Origin: Brevibacterium sp. JSBI002
GTDB lineage: Bacteria > Actinomycetota > Actinomycetes > Actinomycetales > Brevibacteriaceae
Direction: 5' to 3'
Length of the DNA stretch: 64,000 nt
Assembly: GCF_026013965.1 (NCBI RefSeq)
Contig: NZ_CP110341.1
Span: forward strand, 992,001 to 1,056,000
The position numbers and the translations under genes are program-made. This document shows positions 9,180-17,347 of this stretch, piece by piece (position 1 is the first letter of the stretch; each line of letters opens with the position of its first letter). A model generated the notes under the pieces. The model was given only the letters and a program-made list of their open reading frames with translations. It did no database searches and was not told the origin of the DNA.

Positions 9180-10050
9180 CGTGGGACGAGCGGGCGATGG
9201 ACACGGCCTCATGGCGGGTCCGTGCCGAGAGCTTGACCATCGCCGTATTGAGATAGGACTTCACCGTCGACTCGCGCAGCGACAGCGCCTCGGCGATGCG
9301 GGCATTCGGCCAGCCCAAGGCGACATGCGAGAGGATGTCGGTCTCCCTCGGCGACAGCCTGACTGCGGGCACCGGCGTCTGGAAGTTCTCCGGATTGTGT
9401 CCGGAGAGAATATCGGCCAGGCGCGTCTCGATGCCGGTGAGCTTCTCTCGGGTCTCCCCATCGACGATCCCGGAGCGGATGGCTCTCAGCTCGGCATAGG
9501 TGTGCCGGAGAGCTTCGCGTCCCGAGGGATCCAGATCCGGGTAGAGCGGTTCCTCCTTGACGGGGCCGCGCGGTTCCTGCCGGTATCCGAGTCGAGCGAG
9601 ATCGACCGAGAGCTGTCGTACCCGTCTGACGAGGTCTCCCGTCTGCGGGGCGGCGGCGTTGTAGTCGGCGCGGTGGCCGCAGTAGACCATACCGGTGACC
9701 TCACCGCCGTGCAGTGTGGGGACGGCGACGAGGACACGGATGCCCTCGCCGAGGACCTCCTCGTCGTAATGGTGGGTTATGAGAGGGTCGATCTCATAAT
9801 CGCGGGTCAGCTGCGGAGTGCCTTCGGTCATGGCCCGTCCGCCGAGGCCGCGCCCGGTGCTGACGATGAGGGTCGAGAGCAGGTTCTTATCGGCGCCGGC
9901 GACGGCTTCGACCGCGACCGAATCCTCTTCGACCATGCCTCCGAAGACGACGTCACCCGTGCCGCTCTGGTGCAGGGAATCGACGGCTTCGACGAATAGG
10001 CGACGGGTCTCGACCTTGAGAGCCCGCGTTTCCTTGGCGTGCGCATTCAT
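9169..10050 (-). CDS. GAF-domain LuxR-family transcriptional regulator
   Basis: The 293-residue protein has an N-terminal GAF-like sensor region (about residues 15-165) and a C-terminal LuxR helix-turn-helix (about 228-290). The HTH includes LSPRETDILSHVALGWPNAR and the recognition-helix segment LRESTVKSYLNTAMVKL. It lies head-to-head with the DUF485/acetate symporter pair, 107 bp apart, so it probably controls those genes, an inference from position. No phosphoacceptor receiver domain is present. A small-molecule ligand such as an acyl or acetate signal is plausible but not shown. ATG 10050 is supported by a -10 box 6 nt upstream. Confidence 0.75.
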   Translation of the reverse strand: MNAHAKETRALKVETRRLFVEAVDSLHQSGTGDVVFGGMVEEDSVAVEAVAGADKNLLSTLIVSTGRGLGGRAMTEGTPQLTRDYEIDPLITHHYDEEVLGEGIRVLVAVPTLHGGEVTGMVYCGHRADYNAAAPQTGDLVRRVRQLSVDLARLGYRQEPRGPVKEEPLYPDLDPSGREALRHTYAELRAIRSGIVDGETREKLTGIETRLADILSGHNPENFQTPVPAVRLSPRETDILSHVALGWPNARIAEALSLRESTVKSYLNTAMVKLSARTRHEAVSIARSSHVLP

Positions 10051-10056
10051 GTGAAC

Positions 10057-10062
10057 AAGCTA
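10057..10062 (-). promoter_or_regulatory. Leaderless -10 box for the GAF-LuxR gene
   Basis: On the minus strand TAGCTT is followed by GTTCAC and then ATG 10050. No ribosome binding site is visible. Confidence 0.5.
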
Positions 10063-10157
10063 CCAACTTTCGGTGGTATTCCCTAGCGCATGCTGAACGT
10101 TACCTTTGGGTCATGTGATTCAGGACACTGATGTTCTGTCCATTCAAAGGAGAAAGA

Positions 10158-10499
10158 ATGACTGACCCTGTCAACGCCGGTGTTGACTTCCTCGCAGAGG
10201 AGGACAAGCCGGAGTTCAAGGCCCTCAAGCGCAAACGCTTCTCGGTGGTGATCCCGCTGTCGATCGCGTTCCTCGTCTGGTACTTCCTCTACGTCATCCT
10301 CAGCACGTACGCCCACGATTTCATGTCGACGAAGGTCGTGGGGGAGATCAACGTCGGACTCGTATTCGGACTGCTGCAGTTCGTGACGACTTTCGCGATC
10401 ACGATGTTCTACGTCTCGTTCGCCAACAAGAAGCTCGACCCTCCCGCGGAAGCGATCCGTAAACGACTGCAGGCCGAATCGGAAGGACACCGCTCATGA
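10158..10499 (+). CDS. DUF485 small membrane protein (symporter partner)
   Basis: The 113-residue protein has two transmembrane segments, the first around VVIPLSIAFLVWYFLYVIL and the second around VFGLLQFVTTFAITMFYVSF. This matches the DUF485/YjcH family that sits beside acetate permeases. ATG 10158 is chosen because AAAGGAGAAAG stands just upstream; an in-frame start 27 nt earlier lacks one. The 3' end overlaps the symporter start by 4 nt, so translation is probably coupled. Confidence 0.85.
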   Translation: MTDPVNAGVDFLAEEDKPEFKALKRKRFSVVIPLSIAFLVWYFLYVILSTYAHDFMSTKVVGEINVGLVFGLLQFVTTFAITMFYVSFANKKLDPPAEAIRKRLQAESEGHRS

Positions 10500-12148
10500 G
10501 CACTCTGGCAATCGGAGACTTCGTCGCTTCCGGAGTAGACCTCCTCAGCGCAGCGACCACCGAGGTGGAGAACAACCCGGTCCTCAACATCACGATCTTC
10601 GCCGCATTCGTCGCGGTCACGATGTTCATCGTTCTGCGGGCCAGCCGCAACAACAGATCCGCTTCGGACTACTATGCGGGCGGCCGGTCGTTCACCGGAC
10701 CGCAGAACGGCTTCGCCATCGCCGGTGATTACCTCTCCGCCGCATCCTTCCTCGGCATCTGCGGCGCGATCGCGGTCAACGGCTACGACGGATTCCTCTA
10801 CTCCATCGGCTTCCTCGTCGCCTGGCTCGTCGCCCTGCTCATCGTCGCCGAACTCATGCGCAACACCGGCAAATTCACCATGGCCGATGTGCTGTCCTTC
10901 CGCCTCAAGCAGCGCCCCGTGCGCATGGCGGCAGCTCTGTCGACCCTGGCGGTCTGCTTCTTCTATCTGCTCGCGCAGATGGCCGGCGCCGGCGGGCTCG
11001 TGTCTCTGCTCATGGGCATCGACGGCAAGGTCGGCCAGTCGCTGGTCATCGCCGTCGTCGGCGCGCTGATGATCATCTACGTCCTCGTCGGCGGAATGAA
11101 AGGCACTACCTGGGTGCAGATCGTCAAGGCGATCCTGCTCATCGCCGGCGCCTTCGCCATGACCATCTGGGTGCTCGCACTCAATGGCTTCAACCTCTCG
11201 ACCCTGCTGGCCTCGGCCGTGGACAACGCAGCCGAAGGAGTCGGGGAAGGCGTCCTCAACCCGGGTCTGCAGTACGGCGAGAATCCTCTCGACTTCATCT
11301 CCCTGGCACTGGCGCTCGTGCTGGGCACGGCGGGTCTGCCCCACGTGCTCATGCGCTTCTACACCGTCCCCACTGCCAAGGAAGCTCGCCGATCCGTGGT
11401 GTGGGCGATCTGGCTCATCGGTGCGTTCTACCTCTTCACCCTCGTGCTCGGCTATGGTGCGGCTGCACTCGTCGGCGCCGACGCGATCAAGAACGCTCCT
11501 GGCGGCGTGAACTCCGCTGCGCCGCTCCTGGCGCTGCAGCTCGGAGGGCCGCTGCTCATGGGCTTCATCTCCGCGGTCGCGTTCGCCACGATCCTCGCGG
11601 TGGTGGCGGGTCTGGCGATCACCGCGGCGGCCTCGTTCGCTCACGATATCTACGCCAACGTCATCAAGAAGGGCCACGTCGAGGACTCCGAGGCGGAGGT
11701 CAAGATCGCCCGCCGCACTGTCGTCGTCATCGGTGCGGTCGCGATCATCGGCGGCATCGGAGTGCAGGGACAGAACATCGCATTCCTTGTGGCCCTCGCC
11801 TTCGCCGTCGCCGCCAGTGCTAACCTGCCCACGATCGTGTATTCGCTGTTCTGGAAGCGCTTCACCACTCGCGGTGCGGTGTGGTCGATCTACGGCGGAC
11901 TGATCTCGGCGATGGTGCTCATCGCGTTCTCGCCTGTCGTCTCTGGCTCCGAGACCGCGATGATCCCCGGTGCCGACTTCGCGATCTTCCCGCTGTCGAA
12001 CCCCGGCATCATCTCGATTCCGCTCGGCTTCATTCTCGGCTGGATCGCCTCGGTGACCGACCGGACGGTGGAGAGTCCCGAGCTGGCCGCCGAAATGGAC
12101 GTCCGTGCCCATACCGGATTCGGCGCCGAGGAGGCTGTCGAGCACTGA
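10496..12148 (+). CDS. actP: Sodium:solute symporter, acetate/monocarboxylate type
   Basis: The 550-residue membrane protein belongs to the SSS family and has 13-14 hydrophobic segments. It begins with an N-terminal helix and then SASDYYAGGRSFTG, and continues with GLPHVLMRFYTVPTAKEARRS, a stretch characteristic of the ActP/MctC acetate-pyruvate-propionate branch. Pairing with a DUF485 gene, as in yjcH-actP, supports the assignment. Which monocarboxylate is preferred cannot be determined. Control by the divergent GAF-LuxR regulator is likely from position. A long inverted repeat follows the stop. Confidence 0.88.
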   Translation: MSTLAIGDFVASGVDLLSAATTEVENNPVLNITIFAAFVAVTMFIVLRASRNNRSASDYYAGGRSFTGPQNGFAIAGDYLSAASFLGICGAIAVNGYDGFLYSIGFLVAWLVALLIVAELMRNTGKFTMADVLSFRLKQRPVRMAAALSTLAVCFFYLLAQMAGAGGLVSLLMGIDGKVGQSLVIAVVGALMIIYVLVGGMKGTTWVQIVKAILLIAGAFAMTIWVLALNGFNLSTLLASAVDNAAEGVGEGVLNPGLQYGENPLDFISLALALVLGTAGLPHVLMRFYTVPTAKEARRSVVWAIWLIGAFYLFTLVLGYGAAALVGADAIKNAPGGVNSAAPLLALQLGGPLLMGFISAVAFATILAVVAGLAITAAASFAHDIYANVIKKGHVEDSEAEVKIARRTVVVIGAVAIIGGIGVQGQNIAFLVALAFAVAASANLPTIVYSLFWKRFTTRGAVWSIYGGLISAMVLIAFSPVVSGSETAMIPGADFAIFPLSNPGIISIPLGFILGWIASVTDRTVESPELAAEMDVRAHTGFGAEEAVEH

Positions 12149-12161
12149 TCCCATCCGCCAT

Positions 12162-12223
12162 CCGCGTGTTCGAAGTGCAGACGACCCGATTCCGGTCAGC
12201 ACACATGCACTTCGAACACGCGG
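12162..12223. repeat. 18-bp perfect inverted repeat with 26-nt spacer
   Basis: CCGCGTGTTCGAAGTGCA (12162-12179) recurs inverted at 12206-12223, with no mismatch. The arms contain the palindrome TTCGAA. The element begins 13 bp after the symporter stop. It lacks a T-run and its loop is long for a terminator. A similar design with a 26-nt spacer is seen at 57757-57812. Confidence 0.8.
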
Positions 12224-12353
12224 TGGTCGGTGTCTGCGGCCGCCCCGTCGCCGTTCGCGGAGGTGGGAAGCTGTAGACTGGATCGATTCGCCGATCGTGG
12301 CATGGCCGCACCAGGTCTTACCTGGGTGGATACCTGCTGACCAACGGTGACAT

Positions 12354-12424
12354 GCGGGCGTAGCTCAATGGTAGAGCTTCGGCTTCCCAAGCCGATGACG
12401 CGGGTTCGATTCCCGTCGCCCGCT
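12354..12424 (+). tRNA. tRNA-Gly (CCC)
   Basis: The cloverleaf is complete. The acceptor stem is GCGGGCG with CGCCCGC, the D-arm is TAGCTCAATGGTAGAGC, the anticodon loop is TTCCCAA with CCC, and the T-arm is GCGGGTTCGATTCCCGT. The 3' CCA is not encoded. No tRNA is clustered with it. Confidence 0.95.
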
Positions 12425-12483
12425 CTCTTGATACCCGTTCTGTGTGCACATCTCTTGGTGCCTGCGCGGTATTCTCCAAAGTT

Positions 12484-12563
12484 AGGTCACCATCGGATAC
12501 TTTTAGCGCGTAAGAGTATCCGATGGTGACCTATTCTTCACTGGAAGTATCCGATGGTGACCT
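12484..12563. repeat. Three copies of an 18-bp unit at equal 13-nt spacing
   Basis: AGTATCCGATGGTGACCT occurs inverted at 12484-12501 and direct at 12515-12532 and 12546-12563. The three copies are identical. Both gaps are exactly 13 nt, giving a 31-bp period. The first two copies form a hairpin. The element lies between convergent tRNA-Gly and the trkA-like gene. Confidence 0.85.
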
Positions 12564-12647
12564 GAAGGCGGAGGGCGGGAGAGCCTCCTGCAGCCGTCTC
12601 GGCGCCCCTGTTGCGCGCACAGCCGGCGGACGGCGAAGCATCGCAGC

Positions 12648-13310
12648 CTACGGGCGGCCGGCGAAGCGGCCGAGCAGCTCGACGTGTCCGGCGACGATGA
12701 GCAGATCCTGTTTGCCCACGCGGGTCGTCGGGTCGGCGTAGGTGAAGTCGCGGCCGGGGCTCTTGATGCCCACGATCGTCACGCCGTACTTGTCGCGGAC
12801 ACCGGACTCGCTGAGAGTGAAGCCCTGGATCTCCCGCGGCGGCCGCATCTTCACCACGGCGAAATGGCCCTCATCGAACTCGATGTACTCCATCATCCGC
12901 GAACTGACCAGGTGGGCGACGCGGCGACCGGCATCCGACTCCGGGTAGAGCACATGATGGGCGCCGATGCGGTGGAGGATCTTGCCGTGCGACGGCGAGA
13001 TCGCCTTCGCCCACACCTGCGAAACGCCCAGGTCGACGAGGTTGGCGGTCGTGAGCACGCTGTCTTCGATCGAGGTGCCGATCCCGACGACGGCAGTCGA
13101 GAAGTCACCGGCACCGACCTGGCGCAGTGCGTCGATGTTCGTCGAATCGGCTTCGACGACGTGGGTGAGTTTGCCGCTCCAGTCCTTGACGAGCTCGGGA
13201 TTGTGCTCGATGGCCATGACCTCGCGACCGAGTTTGGCCAGAGTCGCCGCGGTAGAGGACCCGAAACGCCCCAGTCCGATGACCAGGATTGAAGTGTGTT
13301 CGTTAGCCAA
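12648..13310 (-). CDS. trkA: TrkA/KtrA-type potassium channel regulatory subunit
   Basis: The 220-residue cytosolic protein has an N-terminal RCK (Rossmann) domain with VIGLGRFGSSTAATLAKLG and a C-terminal TrkA_C domain from about residue 135. It binds nucleotides and gates the membrane pore encoded by the upstream trkH-like gene, which it overlaps by 8 nt. The start is TTG 13310 with GAGGAAAGG upstream. The length fits single-RCK KtrA rather than the double-RCK TrkA of enterobacteria. Confidence 0.9.
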   Translation of the reverse strand: MANEHTSILVIGLGRFGSSTAATLAKLGREVMAIEHNPELVKDWSGKLTHVVEADSTNIDALRQVGAGDFSTAVVGIGTSIEDSVLTTANLVDLGVSQVWAKAISPSHGKILHRIGAHHVLYPESDAGRRVAHLVSSRMMEYIEFDEGHFAVVKMRPPREIQGFTLSESGVRDKYGVTIVGIKSPGRDFTYADPTTRVGKQDLLIVAGHVELLGRFAGRP

Positions 13311-14766
13311 CGACCGGCCTTTCCTCGGGGTAGCGGTACAGGCGCACCGAATCCTGCATGGACAGTGCAGCCGCCAGTGTAATCGTACCGAGTCGACCGA
13401 TGAGCATGATCACCGACAGAACGTAGAGTCCCGAGTTCGGCGAGGTCGCCGACACCCCGGAGCTCAGGCCCACGGTGCCGAAGGCGGAGATCACCTCGAA
13501 CAGCACCCGATCAAGCGGTTCCGCACTGATCTGCAGCATCGTCAGGGTGCCGATGAAGACGATCATCGCACCGGTGAGCAGGATCGAGATCGACAGTTTG
13601 ATCGTCGACGACGTCAGCCGCCGACCGAACACGTTCACGTCCTGCAGACCCCTGGCCTCGGCATACGCAGCGAGGACGAGCACGGCCACCGTCGTCACCT
13701 TGATTCCGCCTGCTGTCGACGACGAACCGCCGCCGATGAACATCATGAGATCCATGAGCAGATGCGACGCTTGGCTCATGTCCGCGACCTCCATCGTCGA
13801 GAAGCCGCCGGATCGGGGCATGACCGCCATGAACAGCACTTCGACGAAGGTGTGGCCGGCGTTCTTATCGCCCAGGGTGGCCGGGTTCGCCGACTCGAAC
13901 AGCGCCAACAGCAGCAGCCCGATCGCCAGGACCGTCGTCGTGGTCGTCAGCGTCAGCTTCGTATGCAGATCCCATCGGCTGGGCCGGTTCCAGAACATCG
14001 CGACCATGAGCACGACCGGGAACCCCAGGGACCCGACGAACACCCCTGCCATGAGCAGGGACAGAATCCACGGATCGGAGGCGAAGTACGCCGCCCCGCC
14101 TTCGTGGATGGTGAAACCGGCGTTGTTGAAGGCCGAGATCGAGTAGAACACCGAGTACCAGATCGAGTCGCCGAGCGATTCCCCGCGGATGAGGAACCGT
14201 GGGAACAGCAGCACCGCGAGGATCGATTCGGCGGTGAAGATGGTGATGACCACGGCCTTGAGCAGCGAGCCGACCTGACCCAGATTGAGCGCCGAGGTGG
14301 CCTGCTGAGCGATCAGTCGCTGCCGGACTCCCAGCCTCCTGGAGACAGCCATGCCCAGCACCGAGGCGAGGGTGAGGATTCCGAGACCTCCGACCTGGAT
14401 GCCGGCGGTGATGACCGAGATCCCGAAGTCTGACCAGTACTCCTCCGTGACGACCGGGGTCAGCCCGGTCACACACACGGCGGAGACCGCCACGAACACC
14501 GAGTTCGCGATGTGTGTGGCCTGATCGACCGAACCGGGGTCGCGCATGCTCGCCGGCAGCATCAGCAGGATCGCGAACGCCGCGACGACGGCGACGAAGG
14601 ACCCGATCGCCAGTTGTGCCGGTGAGGCCACGGCAAGGTCGTCGACGAAGTCACGGACCCACCGGCCCGGCTTCAGCAGCCGATCGAAGCTCGGCGAGGA
14701 ATTCTTGGACACAATCACCATGGTAGAGCCGGTGGCCCCGGAATCGGCGCAAGTGAGCTGCGCCAT
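13303..14766 (-). CDS. trkH: TrkH/KtrB-type potassium transporter pore subunit
   Basis: The 487-residue membrane protein shows the fourfold pore-loop design of the superfamily, with segments such as ISAFNNAGFT, RSGGFSTMEVADM and SAFGTVGLSSG carrying the filter glycines. It takes up K+ (with Na+ or H+ coupling in relatives) and pairs with the downstream RCK gene. The start is uncertain: ATG 14766 gives 487 residues, while ATG 14721 gives 472 and avoids overlap with the divergent acuC promoter at 14768-14773. Confidence 0.9.
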   Translation of the reverse strand: MAQLTCADSGATGSTMVIVSKNSSPSFDRLLKPGRWVRDFVDDLAVASPAQLAIGSFVAVVAAFAILLMLPASMRDPGSVDQATHIANSVFVAVSAVCVTGLTPVVTEEYWSDFGISVITAGIQVGGLGILTLASVLGMAVSRRLGVRQRLIAQQATSALNLGQVGSLLKAVVITIFTAESILAVLLFPRFLIRGESLGDSIWYSVFYSISAFNNAGFTIHEGGAAYFASDPWILSLLMAGVFVGSLGFPVVLMVAMFWNRPSRWDLHTKLTLTTTTTVLAIGLLLLALFESANPATLGDKNAGHTFVEVLFMAVMPRSGGFSTMEVADMSQASHLLMDLMMFIGGGSSSTAGGIKVTTVAVLVLAAYAEARGLQDVNVFGRRLTSSTIKLSISILLTGAMIVFIGTLTMLQISAEPLDRVLFEVISAFGTVGLSSGVSATSPNSGLYVLSVIMLIGRLGTITLAAALSMQDSVRLYRYPEERPVVG

Positions 14767-14767
14767 A

Positions 14768-14773
14768 TAGCAT
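14768..14773 (+). promoter_or_regulatory. Leaderless -10 box for acuC
   Basis: TAGCAT lies 7 nt before ATG 14781. An ATG at 14772 falls inside this box, which is why 14781 is preferred as the start. Confidence 0.45.
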
Positions 14774-14780
14774 GGTGGGC

Positions 14781-15977
14781 ATGGCCGAAAATGATGTGTA
14801 TGTCGTTTGGGACGACGAGGTGACCGGTTACAACTTCGGTCCCAGCCACCCCATGCACCCTCTCAGGCTCGACCTGACAGCGAAGCTCGCCGACGACTTC
14901 GGACTCTTCGACGCAGACAACGTCCACGTCAATCCCATCGGCGAGATCGATGAGGCCAAGCTCGCCCGCCTCCACGACCCCGACTACATCGCCGCGGTCA
15001 AGCAGGCCGGCACCGAGGAGGGCCTCGAAGAGCGGGACGCGAACAGATACGGAATCGGCACCGAGGATGTTCCCGGGTTCGAGAATATGCACACCGCCTC
15101 GGCGATGCTGTTCCAAGGCAGCGTCAACGCCGCGAACGCGATCATCTCCGGAGACTTTCGACGCGCGGTGAACTTCTGCGGCGGAATGCACCACGCGATG
15201 CCGGGCAAGGCCAGCGGCTTCTGCGTCTACAACGACGCGGCCGGAGCGATCACCGAATTCCTCGAAGCCGGATACGAGCGCGTCGTCTATCTCGATATCG
15301 ACGCCCACCACGGTGACGGTGTCGAGACGTTCTTCTGGGACGACCCTCGAGTGCTCACGATCTCGATCCACGAATCGGGGAAGTTCCTCTTCCCCGGCAC
15401 CGGGTACCCCGCCGATATCGGGGGACTCAAGGCGGCCGCCTCGGCGGTGAATATCGCCCTGCCTCCGCGCGCGGGCGACGCGGACTGGCTGCGCGCCTTC
15501 GACGCCACCGTCCCGCAGGTCGTCGCCGCCTTCGAGCCTCAGGTCGTCGTCTCCCAGCACGGGTGCGACGGTCACCGGGCGGACCCGCTTACCCATATGC
15601 GTCTGAGCGTCGACGCGATGCGCATCGCCGCCGAACGCATCCGCGACCTCGCCGTCGACCATGCCGATGGACGCTGGCTGTCCGTCGGGGGAGGGGGCTA
15701 CGCGATCATCGACGTCGTGCCCCGCGCCTGGACGAACCTCCTCGCCGTCGCCGCCGGCCGCGATATCGATCCCGGAGCCCGGATCCCCGGACGCTGGGCC
15801 TCCTACGCGCAGACGAAGACCGGGCGCGAGGCACCGCTGTCGATGACCGACGGCTTCGATGGGGCGTTCGAACCGTGGTCGAAGGGGTTCGACCCCGAAG
15901 TCGAACTCGACCGTGCCGTGATGGGCACCCGGAAGAACATCTTCCCCTTCTTCGCACTCGACCCCTACTTCGACTGA
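14781..15977 (+). CDS. acuC: AcuC-type deacetylase (histone deacetylase family)
   Basis: The 398-residue zinc hydrolase has the arginase-like fold. The His-His pair (GGMHHAMPGKASGF near residue 140), the metal-binding YLDIDAHHGDGVE near 175 and the HGCDGH segment near 260 are all present. In relatives the enzyme removes acetyl groups from acetyl-CoA synthetase and so activates acetate use. That fits the acetate symporter 3 kb upstream but remains an inference. ATG 14781 is chosen from the -10 box position. The gene diverges from the potassium transporter gene. Confidence 0.88.
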   Translation: MAENDVYVVWDDEVTGYNFGPSHPMHPLRLDLTAKLADDFGLFDADNVHVNPIGEIDEAKLARLHDPDYIAAVKQAGTEEGLEERDANRYGIGTEDVPGFENMHTASAMLFQGSVNAANAIISGDFRRAVNFCGGMHHAMPGKASGFCVYNDAAGAITEFLEAGYERVVYLDIDAHHGDGVETFFWDDPRVLTISIHESGKFLFPGTGYPADIGGLKAAASAVNIALPPRAGDADWLRAFDATVPQVVAAFEPQVVVSQHGCDGHRADPLTHMRLSVDAMRIAAERIRDLAVDHADGRWLSVGGGGYAIIDVVPRAWTNLLAVAAGRDIDPGARIPGRWASYAQTKTGREAPLSMTDGFDGAFEPWSKGFDPEVELDRAVMGTRKNIFPFFALDPYFD

Positions 15978-16089
15978 TCGATATCGGTCGACGCCCGTCG
16001 ACCCAGCCGAACGCGAGTCCGGCCCTGCCGTGCACGCCACCCGGGCCGAACCCGATCCCCGCGTCCGCGCGGATCGCCTGGCACCGCCG

Positions 16090-16107
16090 TTGTGGATCTG
16101 GACACAG
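16090..16107. promoter_or_regulatory. Possible Rex operator
   Basis: TTGTGG-ATCTGG-ACACAG resembles the Rex consensus TTGTGA-N6-TCACAA, with one mismatch in the left half and two in the right. It lies immediately upstream of the promoter for bS22 and 560 bp before rex. Rex genes often autoregulate. The match is partial. Confidence 0.3.
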
Positions 16108-16109
16108 TT

Positions 16110-16139
16110 TTGGGAAAGCAGGCGGCCAAGCGATAGAAT
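16110..16139 (+). promoter_or_regulatory. Promoter for bS22
   Basis: TTGGGA (16110-16115) and TAGAAT (16134-16139) are separated by 18 nt. The leader to GTG 16208 is about 60 nt and includes an AAGGGG ribosome binding site. Confidence 0.55.
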
Positions 16140-16207
16140 TGCACGGTTAGTTCAATGGGCGGGCACCTGATGTTCACCCTCCACCGACAAGCACAAGGGG
16201 TACCCGA

Positions 16208-16306
16208 GTGGGCTCAGTCATCAAGAAGCGCCGCAAGCGTATGTCGAAGAAGAAGCACCGCAAGCAGCTTCGCAAGACACGTCACCAGCGTCGCAACAAG
16301 AAGTAA
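16208..16306 (+). CDS. Small ribosomal protein bS22 (AURKAIP1/COX24-like)
   Basis: The 32-residue protein is extremely basic: it starts GSVIKKRRKRMSKKKHRK after the GTG-encoded Met and ends RRNKK. The N-terminal half matches, as I recall it, the mycobacterial small-subunit protein bS22, which binds 16S rRNA and is widespread in Actinomycetota. GTG 16208 follows AAGGGG by about 7 nt. The gene has its own promoter and terminator, which suits strong constitutive expression. Confidence 0.9.
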   Translation: MGSVIKKRRKRMSKKKHRKQLRKTRHQRRNKK

Positions 16307-16324
16307 GACCCAACGGTCCTACGC

Positions 16325-16356
16325 CCCCGCTCGAGTGATTTCTCGGCGGGGTTTGT
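16325..16356 (+). terminator. Intrinsic terminator after bS22
   Basis: CCCCGC (16325-16330) pairs with GCGGGG (16346-16351), and CGAG with CTCG extends the stem after a bulge. TTTGTT follows. It separates bS22 from the glutaredoxin gene. Confidence 0.75.
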
Positions 16357-16378
16357 TGCACCCGATGAGGAGTGAGCC

Positions 16379-16624
16379 ATGGTCGATCTGACCTTTCTCA
16401 CGCGTGTCGACTGCCATCTGTGCGCTGATGCGCTGCAGGCTGTCACCGAGGTGGCTGCGGGCAGAGATGTGACCGTGACGGAGATCGACATCGACACCGA
16501 TGAAGATCTGGCTGCGCAGTACGGCTGGGACGTTCCGGTCGTTCTCCTCAACGGGCGACAACACAGTTTTCATCGAGTCGATAGGGATCGGCTGTCCAAG
16601 GCGCTCGACGCCTTGGGCGCATGA
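16379..16624 (+). CDS. Glutaredoxin-family thiol-disulfide protein
   Basis: The 81-residue protein has a thioredoxin fold of the DUF836/glutaredoxin-like type. The redox motif CHLC follows the first strand (FLTRVDCHLCADAL, about residues 5-18), and the cis-Pro region is DVPVVLLNG near residue 53. It would reduce or isomerise small disulfides in the cytosol. It sits 27 bp before rex, and this pairing with the redox-sensing repressor is common in actinobacteria. It begins after the bS22 terminator, so another promoter, or read-through, must supply transcription. Confidence 0.8.
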   Translation: MVDLTFLTRVDCHLCADALQAVTEVAAGRDVTVTEIDIDTDEDLAAQYGWDVPVVLLNGRQHSFHRVDRDRLSKALDALGA

Positions 16625-16651
16625 GATCGATTGAAGGAGTGAGGCGGATTC

Positions 16652-17347
16652 GTGGGCGAGATTCTGTCCGCCAACAGGATTGAGGGTGTCGTTCGCAAGG
16701 ACGTACCCGAGCGCGTGATATCCCGACTCCCGATCTATCTGCAGACCGTCGAGACGATTGCCGCCACCGGCCAGGACACAGTTTCGTCGGAGGACCTTGC
16801 CGCCCGCAGCGGTGTGTCCCCGTCGATTCTGCGCAAAGACCTGTCCCAGCTGGGGCGATCGGGAACCCGCGGGGTCGGCTACTCCTGTCCGGAGCTGGCC
16901 GCGACCCTGCGGACGTTCCTCGGCCTCGACCGCGACCGCCGCGTCGCCATCATCGGCGCCGGACGGCTCGGCTCGGCACTGGCCGACTACGCCGGATTCC
17001 GTCGGCGCGGCCTGCGCCTGACCGCCGTCTTCGACATCGACGAGGAGAAGATCGGCACCTCCATCGGCGCCCTGACCGTCTCTTCCCTGGACGACCTTAC
17101 CGCCTGGTCCGAAGACATCGACCTGGTGGTCATGGCCGTCCCCGCAGCCGCGGCACCCGCGGCGGCCCAGAAGGCCGTCGAAGCAGGTGTGCGCGGCATT
17201 CTCAACTTCTCACCCACCGTGCTCGACGCACCGGATACCGTGCGTGTCCATCAAGTCGACTTGGCCAGTGAGCTGCAAGTACTCGCATACTATTCGGCGC
17301 TGGACACGGCACCGCTCAACCCTGGTTTTGAGGAGCACAGGAATTGA
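16652..17347 (+). CDS. rex: Redox-sensing transcriptional repressor Rex
   Basis: The 231-residue repressor senses the NADH/NAD+ ratio. The N-terminal winged helix (about residues 15-85) contains ISRLPIYLQTVETI and GVSPSILRKDLSQLG. The Rossmann NADH-binding domain begins with RVAIIGAGRLGSALADY near residue 98. GTG 16652 is preceded by GAAGGAG. The stop overlaps the TTG start of hemA, so rex heads the heme operon. Relatives repress respiratory and fermentative genes when NADH is high, which fits the heme, cytochrome c and menaquinone genes downstream. Direct control of them is inferred. Confidence 0.93.
   Translation: MGEILSANRIEGVVRKDVPERVISRLPIYLQTVETIAATGQDTVSSEDLAARSGVSPSILRKDLSQLGRSGTRGVGYSCPELAATLRTFLGLDRDRRVAIIGAGRLGSALADYAGFRRRGLRLTAVFDIDEEKIGTSIGALTVSSLDDLTAWSEDIDLVVMAVPAAAAPAAAQKAVEAGVRGILNFSPTVLDAPDTVRVHQVDLASELQVLAYYSALDTAPLNPGFEEHRN

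Noticed and set aside
10409..12202. A 597-residue minus-strand frame opposite actP
   Set aside because: It is antisense to a clear symporter gene, with no recognisable domain.
12484..12563. The 18-bp repeats as a small CRISPR array
   Set aside because: One copy is inverted, spacers are only 13 nt, and no cas gene is present.
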